Positions 1 to 12,206 are shown, counted from the first letter of the stretch. The stretch is DNA of 64,000 nucleotides from Vanessa cardui (GCF_905220365.1 NC_061154.1:12338001-12402000); one strand, 5' to 3'. A program made the numbers and translations. The notes: generated by a model not told the origin, from the letters alone.

Positions 1-190
1 TTTTATAAATTTAGTATAGCAAAGACACACGATAATTAAAATGTGATAATTGTACTTTTATATTTAATAACAGTATACATCAAACAATCTTCAATTATAG
101 TGAAATGTATTAACCAATCAATAATGTATTTATTTAATGATAGTTCGTTAGCTACAAAATAACTTGACTCTAGATAATCGCAGACCTAGT

Positions 191-238
191 CTATCATTTG
201 GCATAATACAAATAAAAAAGTATTATGTCAAATGATAG
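191..238. repeat. Hairpin, 18-bp stem
   Basis: Left arm 191-208 and right arm 221-238 are inverted complements with a single G:T-type mismatch, around a 12-base A-rich loop. It could be a MITE remnant or simply a strong hairpin; the stem is short for a microRNA precursor. Confidence 0.7.
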
Positions 239-761
239 TTGAAATAGTCATTTCAATTACGTTAGTTAATGCTTGATTTTGTTCGTAATGTAATGTGTTC
301 GCTCATCGTTTATCTGATTACGGTTAAACTCTTCACAGTTGTGGTCTCTCGTGGGCGACGTAAATGTTCATAGCATAGTTTTTAAACTGATATTGTTTCA
401 GCATTGCAATTTTTATGAAATAAATGAATACCACCGTTAATAGAAATGTGTTGCCAGTCTATAAGAAAGGACCTGGCTCTTCTTTTGAATTCTCTATAGT
501 TATATAGATTCGGAAAAAGCGTCGAAGAAAGTTGGCTCTTCAAAATGTGAAAAGTCTTGAAATTCGCGCTTTTGTGAATTTCCGGACATAGGAGTGGTGT
601 CGATGGAATTTCGAAGTTAAATTTAACATTTTATTGCTTCGACGATTTTCAAGCAAATCCGTTTAAGAGTCAGTAAACAAGTTACAGTAAATTTAAATAT
701 AAATAATTAATTTACAACAAATATATTATTCGATTCTTATAACTTTTTTCGGTGGTAACTA

Positions 762-826
762 GATATGAAACACTTCGAAGTTCGTAAAGTTTCATATCCA
801 GCATTAATATCTCGGATATGAAACTT
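762..826. repeat. Cluster of inverted GGATATGAAAC motifs
   Basis: GATATGAAAC occurs at 762-771, inverted at 789-798, and forward again at 814-824. The 787-799 and 814-826 arms are a perfect 13-bp inverted pair. Outer TCGTAAAG and CTTTACGA segments extend the symmetry. Function unknown. Confidence 0.65.
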
Positions 827-1099
827 CTAGTACCTATGAGCTTTACGAGCAATAATTTCGGGTTGAACATTTTGGATTCGTTTTTATTACTCTCTAATTA
901 CACTCATTACCTCCGGATAGATAAAATTACAGATATCCTTTTAACCAATGTTCAATTAATGACTTAAGAGGTTAATATATTCTACATTGCAAGCATTCTG
1001 GATAGAAGTTTCAATAGCAAGGAAAATTTGCTGACTTTCATTATCAAAAAAATTAAATCAAAATGTGCTTGATTCAACTAGGTTTTTACTAGAATATTT

Positions 1100-1255
1100 G
1101 AATTATTTATTAAAGCTACCACCTACATAGAATGTAGATTCTACCGAGAAGAACCGGATAAAAGATACTCTTTTCTACCATTTGAAATACGTTGTGTTAG
1201 TTAAATAAAACTATATACAATATAGGATATAGCCTGAAAGACAAAGAGTACCTCA
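1100..1255 (-). repeat. LINE 3'-end remnant
   Basis: Carries the family wording TTCTACCGAGAAGAACCGG and a Lys/Leu-poor 3' UTR, read on the minus strand as the end of a LINE. The same block recurs at 16677-17045 and 63375-63600, where part of the reverse transcriptase C-terminus is still readable. This copy has lost its tail and coding part. Confidence 0.6.
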
Positions 1256-1656
1256 GATCCATATTTTTTTAATTTATATAATATCGTATTAAATAATATA
1301 CCATGTTCATAAATTTATTTAAACGTATTAATTGATTTGAATATTTAAAAGTTGCAAATATATCCGATAGTCGTGTTGATAAATAAGAATAGTTTAAATA
1401 TTGAATCGTTATTTATACATTATACCTCCGAAACAATATTGATTATTTATTATGCAACTACGTGTTGGTTTAAATTATAAATGAGTTTGGACACTGTTAT
1501 TTCGTAATTGGCGGACGAAGAGAATTAACGTTCATTTATATTGTGCACCTATATTTCATAATAAGTTTCTTCACAGTGCAATTTTGTTATATAGCAGTTG
1601 AAAACAAACTTGAATATATTATTTTATTTAATTAATCGTATTAGAGCTAGATGAAC

Positions 1657-1912
1657 AGCCGAGATGGCCAAGTGGTTAGAACGAGAGCACCTTAACAGAT
1701 GATTGCGGGTTCAAACCCGGTCAACCACCACTCATCTGCTCAATTTGTATTTACATTTCAACTCGTGCTCGGCGGTGTAGGAAAACATGGTGAGGAAACA
1801 AGCATAACTCATAGAAATTGTGCCACATGTTTATTCCACCAACCCGTATTGGAGAGGAAGCCTCAGCCCAACAGTGGGAAATTTATAGGCTGTTGTTGTT
1901 GTTGTTGTTGTT
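1657..1912 (+). repeat. tRNA-derived SINE (Metulj-like), copy 1
   Basis: Begins AGCCGAGATGGCCAAGTGG (A box) with GGTTCAAACCC (B box) 50 bases on, then the shared body (CTCGTGCTCGGCGG, CCACATGTTTATTCCACCA, CAACAGTGGGAAATTTA). It ends in a TTG trinucleotide tail at 1890-1912. It has an internal deletion relative to copy 4. The small open frames here are repeat sequence, not genes. Confidence 0.88.
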
Positions 1913-2251
1913 AAATCCTGTTAGTTCAACACCAATGTTAAAGAAGACGATACTCAATTTAATTTTTTTAGAGCACCGCCGTAACCTTCACATTGAATCG
2001 TTCGGAAATTTAAACCTGATAGTCGATTTTACGGGCAATATGATGGCAAGAAAATTAGTTTAATTCCCATCCCTCCTCGTCTCATATAAACTTCCAACAC
2101 ATTTCCGATAATGTATATGTTATCAACTGTAATTGGATTTAAAATTTGTTATCAGTTATAAATGGGATTACTTCCCATTGAAGTCTCGATATTCTGGAAC
2201 TATAAAATAATAAAAAAGTTTAGTTCTGTAAATGACCCGCGGCCAGGGTCT

Positions 2252-2575
2252 GAGCCGAGATGATCCATTGGTTAGAGCCCGTGCATCTTAACCGAAGATT
2301 GCAAGTTCAAGCCCAGGCTGAATTTTCATCTGTTTAATTTGTATTTATAATTCATCTCGTGCTCGGCAGCGAAGGAAAATCATTCCTCACATCGCGATAA
2401 TCTGAATCCTAACGATTTTTTACTTTTATTTTAACTTTACCAAATTCTGCCAATTGTTCGTGTATCAACCGTGGTGCATAAATGAAGCGTGGTTGAATAT
2501 GTCGTAAACCTTCTCCTCAAAGGGAGAGGGCCTAAGGCCAACAGTGGGAAATTTACAGGCTGTTAATGTTAATTG
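2252..2575 (+). repeat. tRNA-derived SINE, copy 2
   Basis: Head TGAGCCGAGATGATCCATTGG and body with CTCGTGCTCGGCAG, ending AACAGTGGGAAATTTACAGGCTG-type sequence. It directly abuts an opposite-strand copy. Confidence 0.85.
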
Positions 2576-2782
2576 TGGGCTAAGGCGGAGATCGTTGTGG
2601 AGACCACAGGGTCAATATGGGTCGTTATCTTACATTTAGCTCTCACCTATCCAGGTTTTCTCACAATGTTTTCCCTTACTGCCGAGCACGCAATGAATTA
2701 TAAACACAAATTAAGCATTAAAATTCAGTAGAGCATGCTTGAGTTTGAACACGTTTGAAATTTTCGGCCAAATCTCGGCTCA
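2576..2782 (-). repeat. tRNA-derived SINE, copy 3 (tail-to-tail with copy 2)
   Basis: Minus-strand copy starting inside the body and running to CGGCTC of the head at 2782. The end of the body and its tail are degraded at the junction with copy 2. Confidence 0.8.
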
Positions 2783-3152
2783 CATTATGGAATATCGATC
2801 AAAACACTTTCTATTACAACTGCTGTCAGTCTAAATTAATTACTTAATTCAAAACGTTATGGACATAATTATAAAAGGTTTCATATTTCTTGTATTTTAT
2901 TGCAAAACAAGATGTAAAAGCAAGTATTAACATTTATAAGTGATTCAGATCTTGCAACTGAATTTCAAACCAGTTCCAATTAATCCGTTTTAGTTGAAAT
3001 TTCGCGCATCATTTTCGTGCTGGTATAATAATTCTTACTAAGTAAATATCGCTTAAAATTTTCACTTTACAGATTTTTTATATCGAGAATAAAATAAGTT
3101 GATTCAGTAGATTTAATTAAAGATAAATACCTACAAATACTAATTAAAAAAA

Positions 3153-3464
3153 AGAAAAGTAAAGTAAAGTAACAGCCTGTAAATTTCCCACTGCTGAGAT
3201 AAGGCCTCCTCTTCCATTAAGGAGAGGGTTTGGAACGTATTCCACCACGCTGTTCCAATGCGGGTCGGTGGAATGCACATGTGGCAGAATTTCGATGAAA
3301 TTAGACACATGCAGGTTTCCTCACGATGTTTTCCTTCACCGCCGAGCACGAGATGAATTATAAACACAATTAAGCACATATATATAGTGGTGCTTGCCTG
3401 GGTTTGAACCCGCAATCATCGGTTAAGATGCACGCGTTCTAACCACGGGGCCATCTCAGCTCTC
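3153..3464 (-). repeat. tRNA-derived SINE, copy 4 (near full length)
   Basis: Best-preserved copy. On the minus strand it runs from GAGAGCTGAGATGG (3464) through B box GGGTTCAAACCC to a tail of AGTAA/ACTTT-type repeats at 3153-3175. A 91-residue open frame here is only the SINE body. Confidence 0.9.
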
Positions 3465-3647
3465 ATAAATACTAATTAGCGAATTATTATATAAATAATA
3501 ATTGGTTTTAAATACTTTTAATATATTTGATTTAGTGTAACACATTCCTGTTGCATATAATACAAATTAATAATCGTATGCTTTTAGTAAACATGTATTA
3601 GTCACATAAATTAATAATAATATTTTTAATATATAATGATAAATAAT

Positions 3648-3866
3648 GGTAACAACCTGTTAATTTCGCTAAGCTAGGCTAAGGCTAAGGTTTCACATGT
3701 GGATTGGAGTGTCAGTGGAGATGCAGATTCAGTCACGATGTTTAACTTCTCACCGCCCAGCTCGAGATGAATTATAAGCACCTATTAAGCACATGAAAAT
3801 TCACTGGCGTTAGCGTGGGTTCGATTCACAAGTATACACTCTAACCACAGAACCATCTCGGCTCTT
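3648..3866 (-). repeat. tRNA-derived SINE, copy 5
   Basis: Diverged minus-strand copy with head AAGAGCCGAGATGG at 3866 and body to AACAGGTTGTTACC at 3648. An internal part of the body is deleted. Confidence 0.8.
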
Positions 3867-4144
3867 TTATATGTATTACCTGTATATTAATCTTTATAAT
3901 AACCGTTCATGTTTAGTCGATACCCTTCACGTTATTTACTTACGAGTGCGCTACTCGTAATTGATGGTAGTTGTTACCCTTGTGTACAGTATAAGTATTG
4001 TAAACGATTCTTAATCGAATATTGATTTTAGAAGGAATATTAAATGAACAAATTCACTTAATTATATTTATCGATAAACAAGTCGCATGCACTTTAAATG
4101 CCGTCGAATAAAAATAATAAATATGTTTTTTATGCATTAAACAT

Positions 4145-4420
4145 TTAAGGCGTACCTGGTGATAAATGGTCACCAAACATATAGAAGTTCCGTTAGAAAT
4201 ATCAATCATTCGTTACATCACCAATGCCATTTTTCTTCAGTGTGGAAATTCTCTTTACGCGTTGCCATATGTGGGCACCGGCAACTTGGAACTAAGAGGT
4301 AATGTCCCTCGTTCCTGATTCAATTAACTCAATAGAACACGGCAATACTAACGTTTGCTGTTAGGCAAACGTCGTGAGTGGGTGTTATACTACCAAAACG
4401 GACTTGCACAAAATCTAAAT
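4145..4420 (-). repeat. Repeat family B copy
   Basis: Family B is an unclassified interspersed repeat with wording GGTTTGAAGGGTGAGTGAGC, CTACAGGCACAAGG, CTTAGTTCCCAA. This copy is diverged and inverted (GGTCACCA near 4168, GGACTTGCACAAAATC near 4405). Confidence 0.6.
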
Positions 4421-4957
4421 AAAAATAATCTCAATGTATATTTGCAGGAATTTTAGATTCATAGTCGTGGTTAACAGTCACACAAATATTCATTTCCCAA
4501 TCTATCCCGGTCTCCGGCAAAGTTCGTAAAACCTTGCACGCTTTGCACGAGACTCAATAAATCAATCACGCATTGACGCTGGCGACGAAAGGAAATGAAA
4601 ATGTCTATTTGCTGTTTAAAAATAAATATTTTCATTTTATCCGAACAAAGTTCTCTTTTTATAGGAAAACTTTTATTTCATGTGTACTTTGTACTTTATT
4701 TGTAATGATACAAATATGAAGTAGAAAGTTTACGCCCCTAGCAAGTAATTAAGGTTGTACGTTTCTAAAACTATATTTTTATAGTTTCACTATTTCTAAG
4801 TTCAATTAATGTACAGTCATATCTTTACATACCTACTGGAATATGTCCACTAGGAATATCCATAGAAAATAACCATCATTGTTTGTAGATGTTAGATAAT
4901 AATTACACAGATTTAATATTGTACGTCTTTAAAATTACAACTTACATTGCTGATTAT

Positions 4958-5199
4958 GAGCTGAAATGGCCCAGTGGTTAGAACGCGTGCATCTTAACTG
5001 ATGATCGGCGGTGAAGGAAAACATCGTTGGGAAACCTGCATGTGTTTAATTACACCGAAATTCTGCCACATGTGCATTCCACCAACCCGCATAGGAACAG
5101 CGTGGTGGAATATGTTCCAAACCCTCTCCTTAATGGAAGAGGAGGCCTTATCCCAGCAGTGGGGAAATTACAGGTTGTTACTTTACTTTTACTTTACTA
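4958..5199 (+). repeat. tRNA-derived SINE, copy 6, B box deleted
   Basis: Head GAGCTGAAATGGCCCAGTGG to ATGAT at about 5005 joins directly to CGGCGGTGAAGG of the body. The B box and the stretch after it are absent. The tail is a TTACTTT-type repeat. Confidence 0.88.
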
Positions 5200-5516
5200 T
5201 TGCTGATTTGCAACATTTATTAATTTCAAATTAAGCAGGACGACAGTGTATAATATCGGTGGAAAATGTATAGAAGCAACATCATCATAAGCATATATTT
5301 AGGTAAACTACGTCGACATTAACCAATGCGGTTGATGTAGCGACAAAAGCGAAGCAACAAGCGCCACAAACACAAAGCCTTGCTGAGCAATACATATTTG
5401 CCCCGTTTGATGTTCACCTAAACGCTGCAAGCAGAGCGTTGCAATCTAGGATTACGAACACATTCCACTAAGATCAGGGAAATTATTAGAACTAAATGAC
5501 GTTTATATTATGGAAC

Positions 5517-6312
5517 GATATTATGATGGCATCCTGACCGACTCCTGTAACGGCGGAGATTCTCAAGAGAATGCAGCCAAGCATAATATCATTCGTGTCT
5601 AAGTACAGATGCACACTCATAATCTGATAACCGATAAGAATACATTCGCAAAACCAACGCCTTTCCGATTTTCCTAAGGGTGTGAGTGAACTGCGACGTA
5701 AACACCCCGCGGGCTGTTACTGAAAAAAACTACAGAATAGCTTAATAATTTGTTAGCCCGTACTGGGATTTGAACCCAGAACTTAAGGCCTCTAATGATG
5801 AGGCCAGAGCCTCATATCTAGTCACTAGACCATTGAAGATGTTTATCAAGTAATGAAGTTTGGTTTCTGGAATAACTATAAAAAATCGGCATATTTATAC
5901 ATATATAGAAGCGACATAAAATAAATAAAATATGGACATATTTCGAGACGGTCAGCGGACGCAGTGGATTAAATTCTAGCTAGAAGAGTCTATTGTCGTC
6001 TTCGTTCTTATCACAAACTTGATGCTTTTAAAGTTAAAAGATCACGGATGTACGTCCTCTGCTCTGCCTTTATAAAATGAACACCTGCATATGCTACGGT
6101 CTGGTCATATTCTTTTAAGTAACCCTTATGAAGAAGTAATTGAGCTAAATATTCGAACAACACATAACATAAGCATTCTTTTACCAGACCAACAATATGA
6201 CGTGCTTTCCGAATCACTACTGCTAAGACATTTTATACCCAGTTAACTTTAATTGAGTAACTTTGGGATTGAACCCATGCCCTTGGCCTGTGTCCTGTAG
6301 CCACTAGACGAA
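5517..6312 (-). repeat. Composite two-headed SINE, copy A
   Basis: On the minus strand the order is a tRNA-like segment (6312-6236, with GGGTTCAATCCC), a body block (about 6220-5880, with AACTTTAAAAGCATCAAG and GTCGCTTCTATATA), a second tRNA-like segment (5834-5757, GGTCTAGTGACTAG and GGGTTCAAATCCC), then a SINE body ending CGGTCAGGATGCCATCATAA near 5517. The second half resembles a widespread lepidopteran SINE. The 68-residue frame at 6011-6217 lies inside the body block and is not a gene. Confidence 0.72.
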
Positions 6313-8769
6313 AGAGTTCATAATAAACGTAACATAGTACACAAGACGTGAAATTCATGCTTGCCACATCAATAGTCTAAATTTTAATCAGTTGATGCTC
6401 CTTTAATAACAATATAATATTATAAAACATTGTCTGATATACGTGACTTATAATAAGGGTTCTGTATATTCACTTTAAAACACCGTCTTCTCATTTAATG
6501 GCACAGATTTTTTGATACGTTTAAGTATTTAATGGCAATTCATTATATACAATAGATCTCATTGAAAGTATATTATTTTGAGTTTTAACGACTGCATTGC
6601 AACCGTCGTCGTACAAATAAGAGACGAAGAATAATTCAAACACCGTGCTGCTCGATGTTACGTATATAACTTACCTTATTTCAAAGAAATGTTACTCGTA
6701 TTTCGTAAAAATTCTACGAGCGCTCAATGACAGTATCATAATATAAAGTTTTTTTCTATAAAAACGAGAGTTAATAATTTTTAAATATTATTATAATCAT
6801 AATTGATAATAATATGATAGCAAGCTTTATAATTATTACATACGCTTAACTATTCCAATTAATTTCAATTCTAATATTATGCTGTAGGCTATGTTATGTG
6901 CAAATAATTAATTTGTTAAAATAAGTCAATATAGACGAAAATCTAAATTGAAAAAATTAATCTATTAATGTACAAAAAAATCTGTTCTCATTTTTTAACT
7001 TGTATGATAACAATTAACATTATGCTCTTTCAATTAAGTAATTATTTATTACATCTAGCAACACCAGAACAAATAAAAAAAAGCTTGCTTATATTTGTAT
7101 AATTGAAATTTATTAAAACAAAGAAAACATTATTTTCGATGTTAGCATTACAGTTAGGTTTATTTTCATGCAATAATTTTTATTGTCTTAATTCACAGAA
7201 AACATTTCGGTAAAGATTCGTCTCTAAATTTGATATATTTTATTTAATATACCGAACATTTTCTACTCGTTAAATGTAATGTTCTTGAGAAGTTAAGAAA
7301 GAAAGAACAACAAGAAGAAATTAAGAACTCAATATCTATTGAGAGAACGTTGAAAATATAAGCACCTCTTCAATATAAAACTTGCTATAAAAATATTAAT
7401 TGGAAATATTTCTTGTTATTTTACTAAATAGAAAATAATTAATAACAGTATCTACCAATTCTTTTACCAGATTTAAAATTCGGGTTCCTAACGATGTTTA
7501 TTTCCGGCATAAGATGAATTATAAAAGCAAATTAATTACACGAAATCAGTGCATTCAGTCAGGGCCATTACGGCACTCAGATATAAGAAAGATAATGTTT
7601 GTTTATATTTCGGTTCAACGCTGTTAAAGTGTGGAAGGAGAAGACATGCTGCGCCGACCCCAAATAAAATTGGGATAAGGGCTGGAGGACGATGATGATA
7701 ACGCTGCTGTTACTTCTTATCAGTTTAATAGGGATATGGATCGTTTATAGTTCAGACTTTAATAAGATTTTTTAAATTTATATATTATTCGCATACTAGA
7801 GAAAATCATACAAATATATAACCAATGTATTAAAATAACACAGGATTATTAAAGTTACACAATTCTTCAAAAAAAAAAACTAAACTGACTTATATTGGTT
7901 TAATAAATGAATCTTCATCATAATAAACAATATAAGATTTTAAGCAGTTTCTTATAGCTTCAGTTGCGCTTAAACTGACACCATTTTTCAGCTCTTAAAG
8001 TAACCGTAGAACGCGTCGGAAAAACTGTGTGGGCTGTGTACTAAGATTTATTACCACTTTCTAGGCTGACTGCGCACGGACGGGGACACAGCGCTGATTA
8101 AATTATAGTATAGTTTGTTTAACAGTATCCTTTTAAAAATACACACAAACAATAAATTATCTTCTACCAGATTTTATTTTGTCTACAAAATTGTTTAAAG
8201 GTCATAAGTGATTACTGTAGACAAAACAAGATGTTTGTATACAATATCTATCTTGCTTCTTTATAAACTATTCAGCTACTAGACAAACGAGATAATCAGC
8301 TAAACATAGATATAATTTGTAAATATTATATTATATGCTTACAAATACCTTTGTCGAAATATTTGGTAAGCCGCGAAACCTATTGAGCTTATCCCACAAT
8401 TGTGTTAATAAGTTTAATTTGAATAGGATAATTATGTTTACAGATTTCTCTATATATATGCAATAAAGTCAAGTTTTACTTATAAACAAACAAATTAATT
8501 ATTAAAAAAAACCTTTTAAGTCGGGATATCTTCCAGTTATACTATACTGTTGGTATATATATAGACTAATGTTGATATCGATACTGTTGATACCTCGATG
8601 ATAATGACTTTTTTTTAATATTCAATTGTTGAGCAAACACCCTATATATTTGAGAAAATAGCTTTTAGTTTATTGCACATTATGTTAATTAAAATCGTAT
8701 CAAAATCTGATGAGTATTTTAAAATATGTTAACGATGTTGCACTCAGATGTTGACTGCGACTTATATAA
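6313..8769. other. Non-coding stretch
   Basis: Strongly A+T-rich, no coding signal. It contains a SINE fragment (about 7486-7580, minus) and a short LINE-tail-like segment at about 7620-7700 (CATGCTGCGCCGACCCCA... followed by GATGATGAT). Confidence 0.5.
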
Positions 8770-9360
8770 TCTGTAGGGCTGTACCAGTACGCCTAAGTAG
8801 GCGCAACCCACTCAGTTATTCTACTGTCAATCAGCAAAATACTTTGTTGACTTAACTTAAAAAAATACTCTTTATAGATTATATAAATGTAGATGTGGCA
8901 ATTGTGGATGTAACGTTTCTACCTTTAAAATATCATTAATCGGCAACCGTTTTATATAATTGTACGACGTAAAAAATGCTTTCATGTTATAGAAGCTTAA
9001 ACCGATTTCGAAATAAAAAAGAAGTCTACCTCGTGGCCTGAGGGCTTGCACCGTCACGCGTACCAAACATCAAACGGTTATAAATACCCTGACGGGAAAC
9101 AAAGTTATCCTATATGGGTTCCGTTCATTTAATTTTAAGGTAATGGCTCGCCTTCCGGTTTACGAACCCATAGACAAGATGACAAACATTTATCTTGTGT
9201 TCACGTTACGATAATATTGAAAATGTCACCCACGAGAAAAGGAGGCGACTGACCTATACTCCAAACATGATAAAAGTACGATGTACGTTGTTTTTTTTAA
9301 TCTGGTATAGTAAAACTGAAATTTAAATAAAAAAATTAAGATATTTATCCTAACTTTAGT
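8770..9360. other. Family B fragment and unassigned sequence
   Basis: 8770-8850 is a weak family B 5' fragment (GTAGGGCTGTACCAG, AACCCACTCAGTTATTCTAC). The rest shows nothing recognisable. Confidence 0.4.
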
Positions 9361-9580
9361 TAATCTTTACTAGTATTATAAATGTGGAAGTATGAATAAC
9401 ACTGTCTGTCTGTGTGTCGCTCTATCGCGACCAAACCGTTGAACCGAATTTGATGAAATTTTGTATGAAGCAAAATTGAACTCCAAAAAAGGATATTAGG
9501 TACTTTTTTTGCTTTACACGTATCAACCAACACCCTAAAACGCGAGAGAACCCGCGGACCACTACTAGTATATAGATAAG
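9361..9580 (+). repeat. Helitron-like/family C repeat
   Basis: Family C carries TATTATAAATG, CTGTCTGTCTGTG, CGACCAAACCGTTGAACCG, TTTGATGAAATTTTGTATG and ends near CCCGCGGACCACTACTAGTA. Such units are typical of lepidopteran non-autonomous rolling-circle elements; that class assignment is from memory. Confidence 0.55.
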
Positions 9581-12127
9581 AGGTTAATTATTCTTTTGAA
9601 ACTTAGTCTACTAATAATCATGTAATTTACTAGATATTAATTACATAACGGATTTCCTATGGGTAGCGCCCTTGACCCATTTGCCCTGCCGCTCCATACT
9701 AAGAATATCGACACACCAGCCATTCATAGTTTGATGGAACAGCCTTAAGAGCTTCGTATACAGTTTTGTCAATTTAAGGTAGCTTAAATGAATTAAATAG
9801 TTTAAGTATATTATTACCATTAATAAGGACATTCTATATGAAATGTATATAGTTTTATTATTATTTAATACAATAGTTATACCATTGAATCAAAGCTAAA
9901 TATTTAAAATTAAACAATTTATTCAAGTAACCATACGAAGTGATACTTAAAGGTATAAATTATATATGTGTGCAAAATAGTGTTATATATGTGTCAAAAC
10001 ATACAGTTATTTCTGTCAGAATGCGCCCTTGGAGTACGAATTTAAACATATTTGTTATAAATTTATAGTCATGTTGTATCAATATGATTATTTGTATAAA
10101 AATATATTAATATATCAAACTACAATACATCTCACAGCATATTTCTTACATTTAATTTATGTTACAAATATTATTCAATGCTGTACAGTATATTAGAAAT
10201 ACTTTCATCTTGAGAAAAGGTAAATATACACAAAACTACACATACTGCAATGTAATGAAAAATAATATTTCCGGAATATTTCTAGTGATATCTCAGATAT
10301 AAAAATCATAAGCAAGATTAACGTTTGCATTTCGAATATTTAAATGTATGTTACATATAATGTTTTACTAAAATATGAGACCATCGAAATTTATATAAAT
10401 TTCTGTGATTGCGACTTCTTACATTCTTGTTTGAGATCATTTATATCTACTTACTTACTGTTATAATTATGTTATATGCATGCTTGGTTAGGAAACTGAC
10501 GTCATACAATGAGTAGAAATATATGATTTGGTTGCGTGACAGGCGGTATATTGCGCGTTGGTCATCATGATAGCGCTGTAGTGTTTAATATAATAAAGCT
10601 CGCATATACATATTGTTGAGGCATGTTTACTTTTGATGCTCAGAATTAGTCTAAAAATAAACAGAATCTAAAAGGCAAACCTTAGGATAAAGCAACAGCA
10701 AGATTTTTAACAATTCAGTACAATTAGATATGCTAAAAAATCAACAGCACTTTGCTTTAGCTTAAAGCCTTGTATTTAAATTAACAGCGCTTAAAAGTTT
10801 TCATATAACGTGCTAGAACATAAACTCGTATCTGTATCTTCAATAGATGTTCACATTTCTCATAAAAATGATGAAAATCGTTGAGGCAGATAAGCATCTT
10901 ATACTCCGAAAGCTAAGTATGCGAATAATTTTAAAAATTCAACGCTCGTGCGTCGAGAAAAACTTCAACGCCTTCTGTATTTGAATAAAAATTGAAAGTA
11001 TCTAGAGTACTATTTATATTCGATAACATTGGCTACATATTATAACGGAAAAATAAAATATTCCTTAAAAAATAAATCTCCATCATTCTAAATATCCTAA
11101 TCTGCAAAATTTCTGCTAAAGATTTGTCGTATACATGGTGTCATAACGAATCGAGTGGGTGAAATGAGCTCACACTAGTGCAGACATTTTTTCTCCTTTG
11201 TATCCCTCGATAATGCATAAGCCTTTCATGTCAGTATCGATATTTTTATTTTTAGGTTGCCTTTGTCTTTCAGCTCCAGAGGCTACACTATCCTTGTTGG
11301 CTATTGTTATTTAAAGAGCTGTAACGCGAAATCGTGGCAGACGGACGTAAATTTACTGAAACCGATGCATCGAGTATTGATCTGGAACGTGGAATACTCA
11401 TAATAAGCTGAAAAACTCTGCAGCAACTATTGCGAACAATAAGTTCTTAATATAAATGTATTGGTATTTTATAATAAATACATTTCTCATTGCGAAAATA
11501 GGTAGGTATATTTTGGTAATTTTGTATAATCAGAAATAAAGTAGATACAAATATTTATCAAAAATTGTAATATCTAGGAACTTTATATGGATATTCAAGG
11601 ATCTTATACAAATAAAAAAGATAATTATGAGTAATTTTAGACCGAAATATTTTTTAGACTTTGAATTGCTACACCACGTTCTGAATTTCAGATTTAATAA
11701 ATGATGATTTGATGAAAATTAGAAATACGCACAGTACATAAGTATGAAGCTACTTAAATAAAATACAGTCGGTAATATACAGGAAAATATATTAATTCCT
11801 GAATTTACTTTGGTTTGGTCACAGATACGTGATCTAGGTACGTAGTGTGGTTTTAGTTTGTGGCGCTCATACAAACTCTTTGCTCCCTCGAGCCCACGCT
11901 ATGAACGCACACAAAGTTGATCCGACAAATGTAGAGAAGTTAACGTTCGTGCGTACAAACATATATCAAGAAAAGTGGAATTTGTAGATCAAGACTAACT
12001 TTGTCGTACTCTGCCGCTCCTTCAGAGAGTTTTAAATACCCGTTCAGTGGAAGGTCACTCGATACTTGCTACCTCATTATAATGATTTAATTTGCAGCCA
12101 AGCGCGAAGTAAATTAATATGTATTGT
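9581..12127. other. Non-coding upstream DNA
   Basis: No reading frame or repeat that I can name. A weak TATA-plus-initiator arrangement lies near 12032-12060. Confidence 0.4.
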
Positions 12128-12206
12128 GGTTCCGGACTGGATTGAAATCTGAGATCGTCGGTTAAGATCAAAATGATCGATTCACAACGCCATCGTGACG
12201 GCTCTT
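12128..12206 (-). repeat. tRNA-derived SINE head fragment
   Basis: Minus-strand head only: AAGAGCCGTCACGATGGCG at 12206, then ATCTTAACCGACGATCTCAG. The body is missing. Confidence 0.6.

Larger units (their letters stand above)
1..1656. other. Upstream non-coding DNA
   Basis: No coding potential. It holds an 18-bp-stem hairpin (191-238), a cluster of alternating 10-13 bp inverted motifs (762-826) and a minus-strand LINE 3' remnant at about 1100-1255. Confidence 0.6.

Noticed and set aside
191..238. MicroRNA precursor
   Set aside because: The stem is only 18 bp and does not extend outward, shorter than a normal precursor stem.
1657..1730. Functional tRNA gene
   Set aside because: A and B boxes are present, but the cloverleaf is incomplete and the segment is fused to a SINE body that recurs across the window.
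5757..5834. Functional minus-strand tRNA gene
   Set aside because: B box and a partial acceptor exist, but it continues into a repeated SINE body and recurs in diverged form at 35775-35855.
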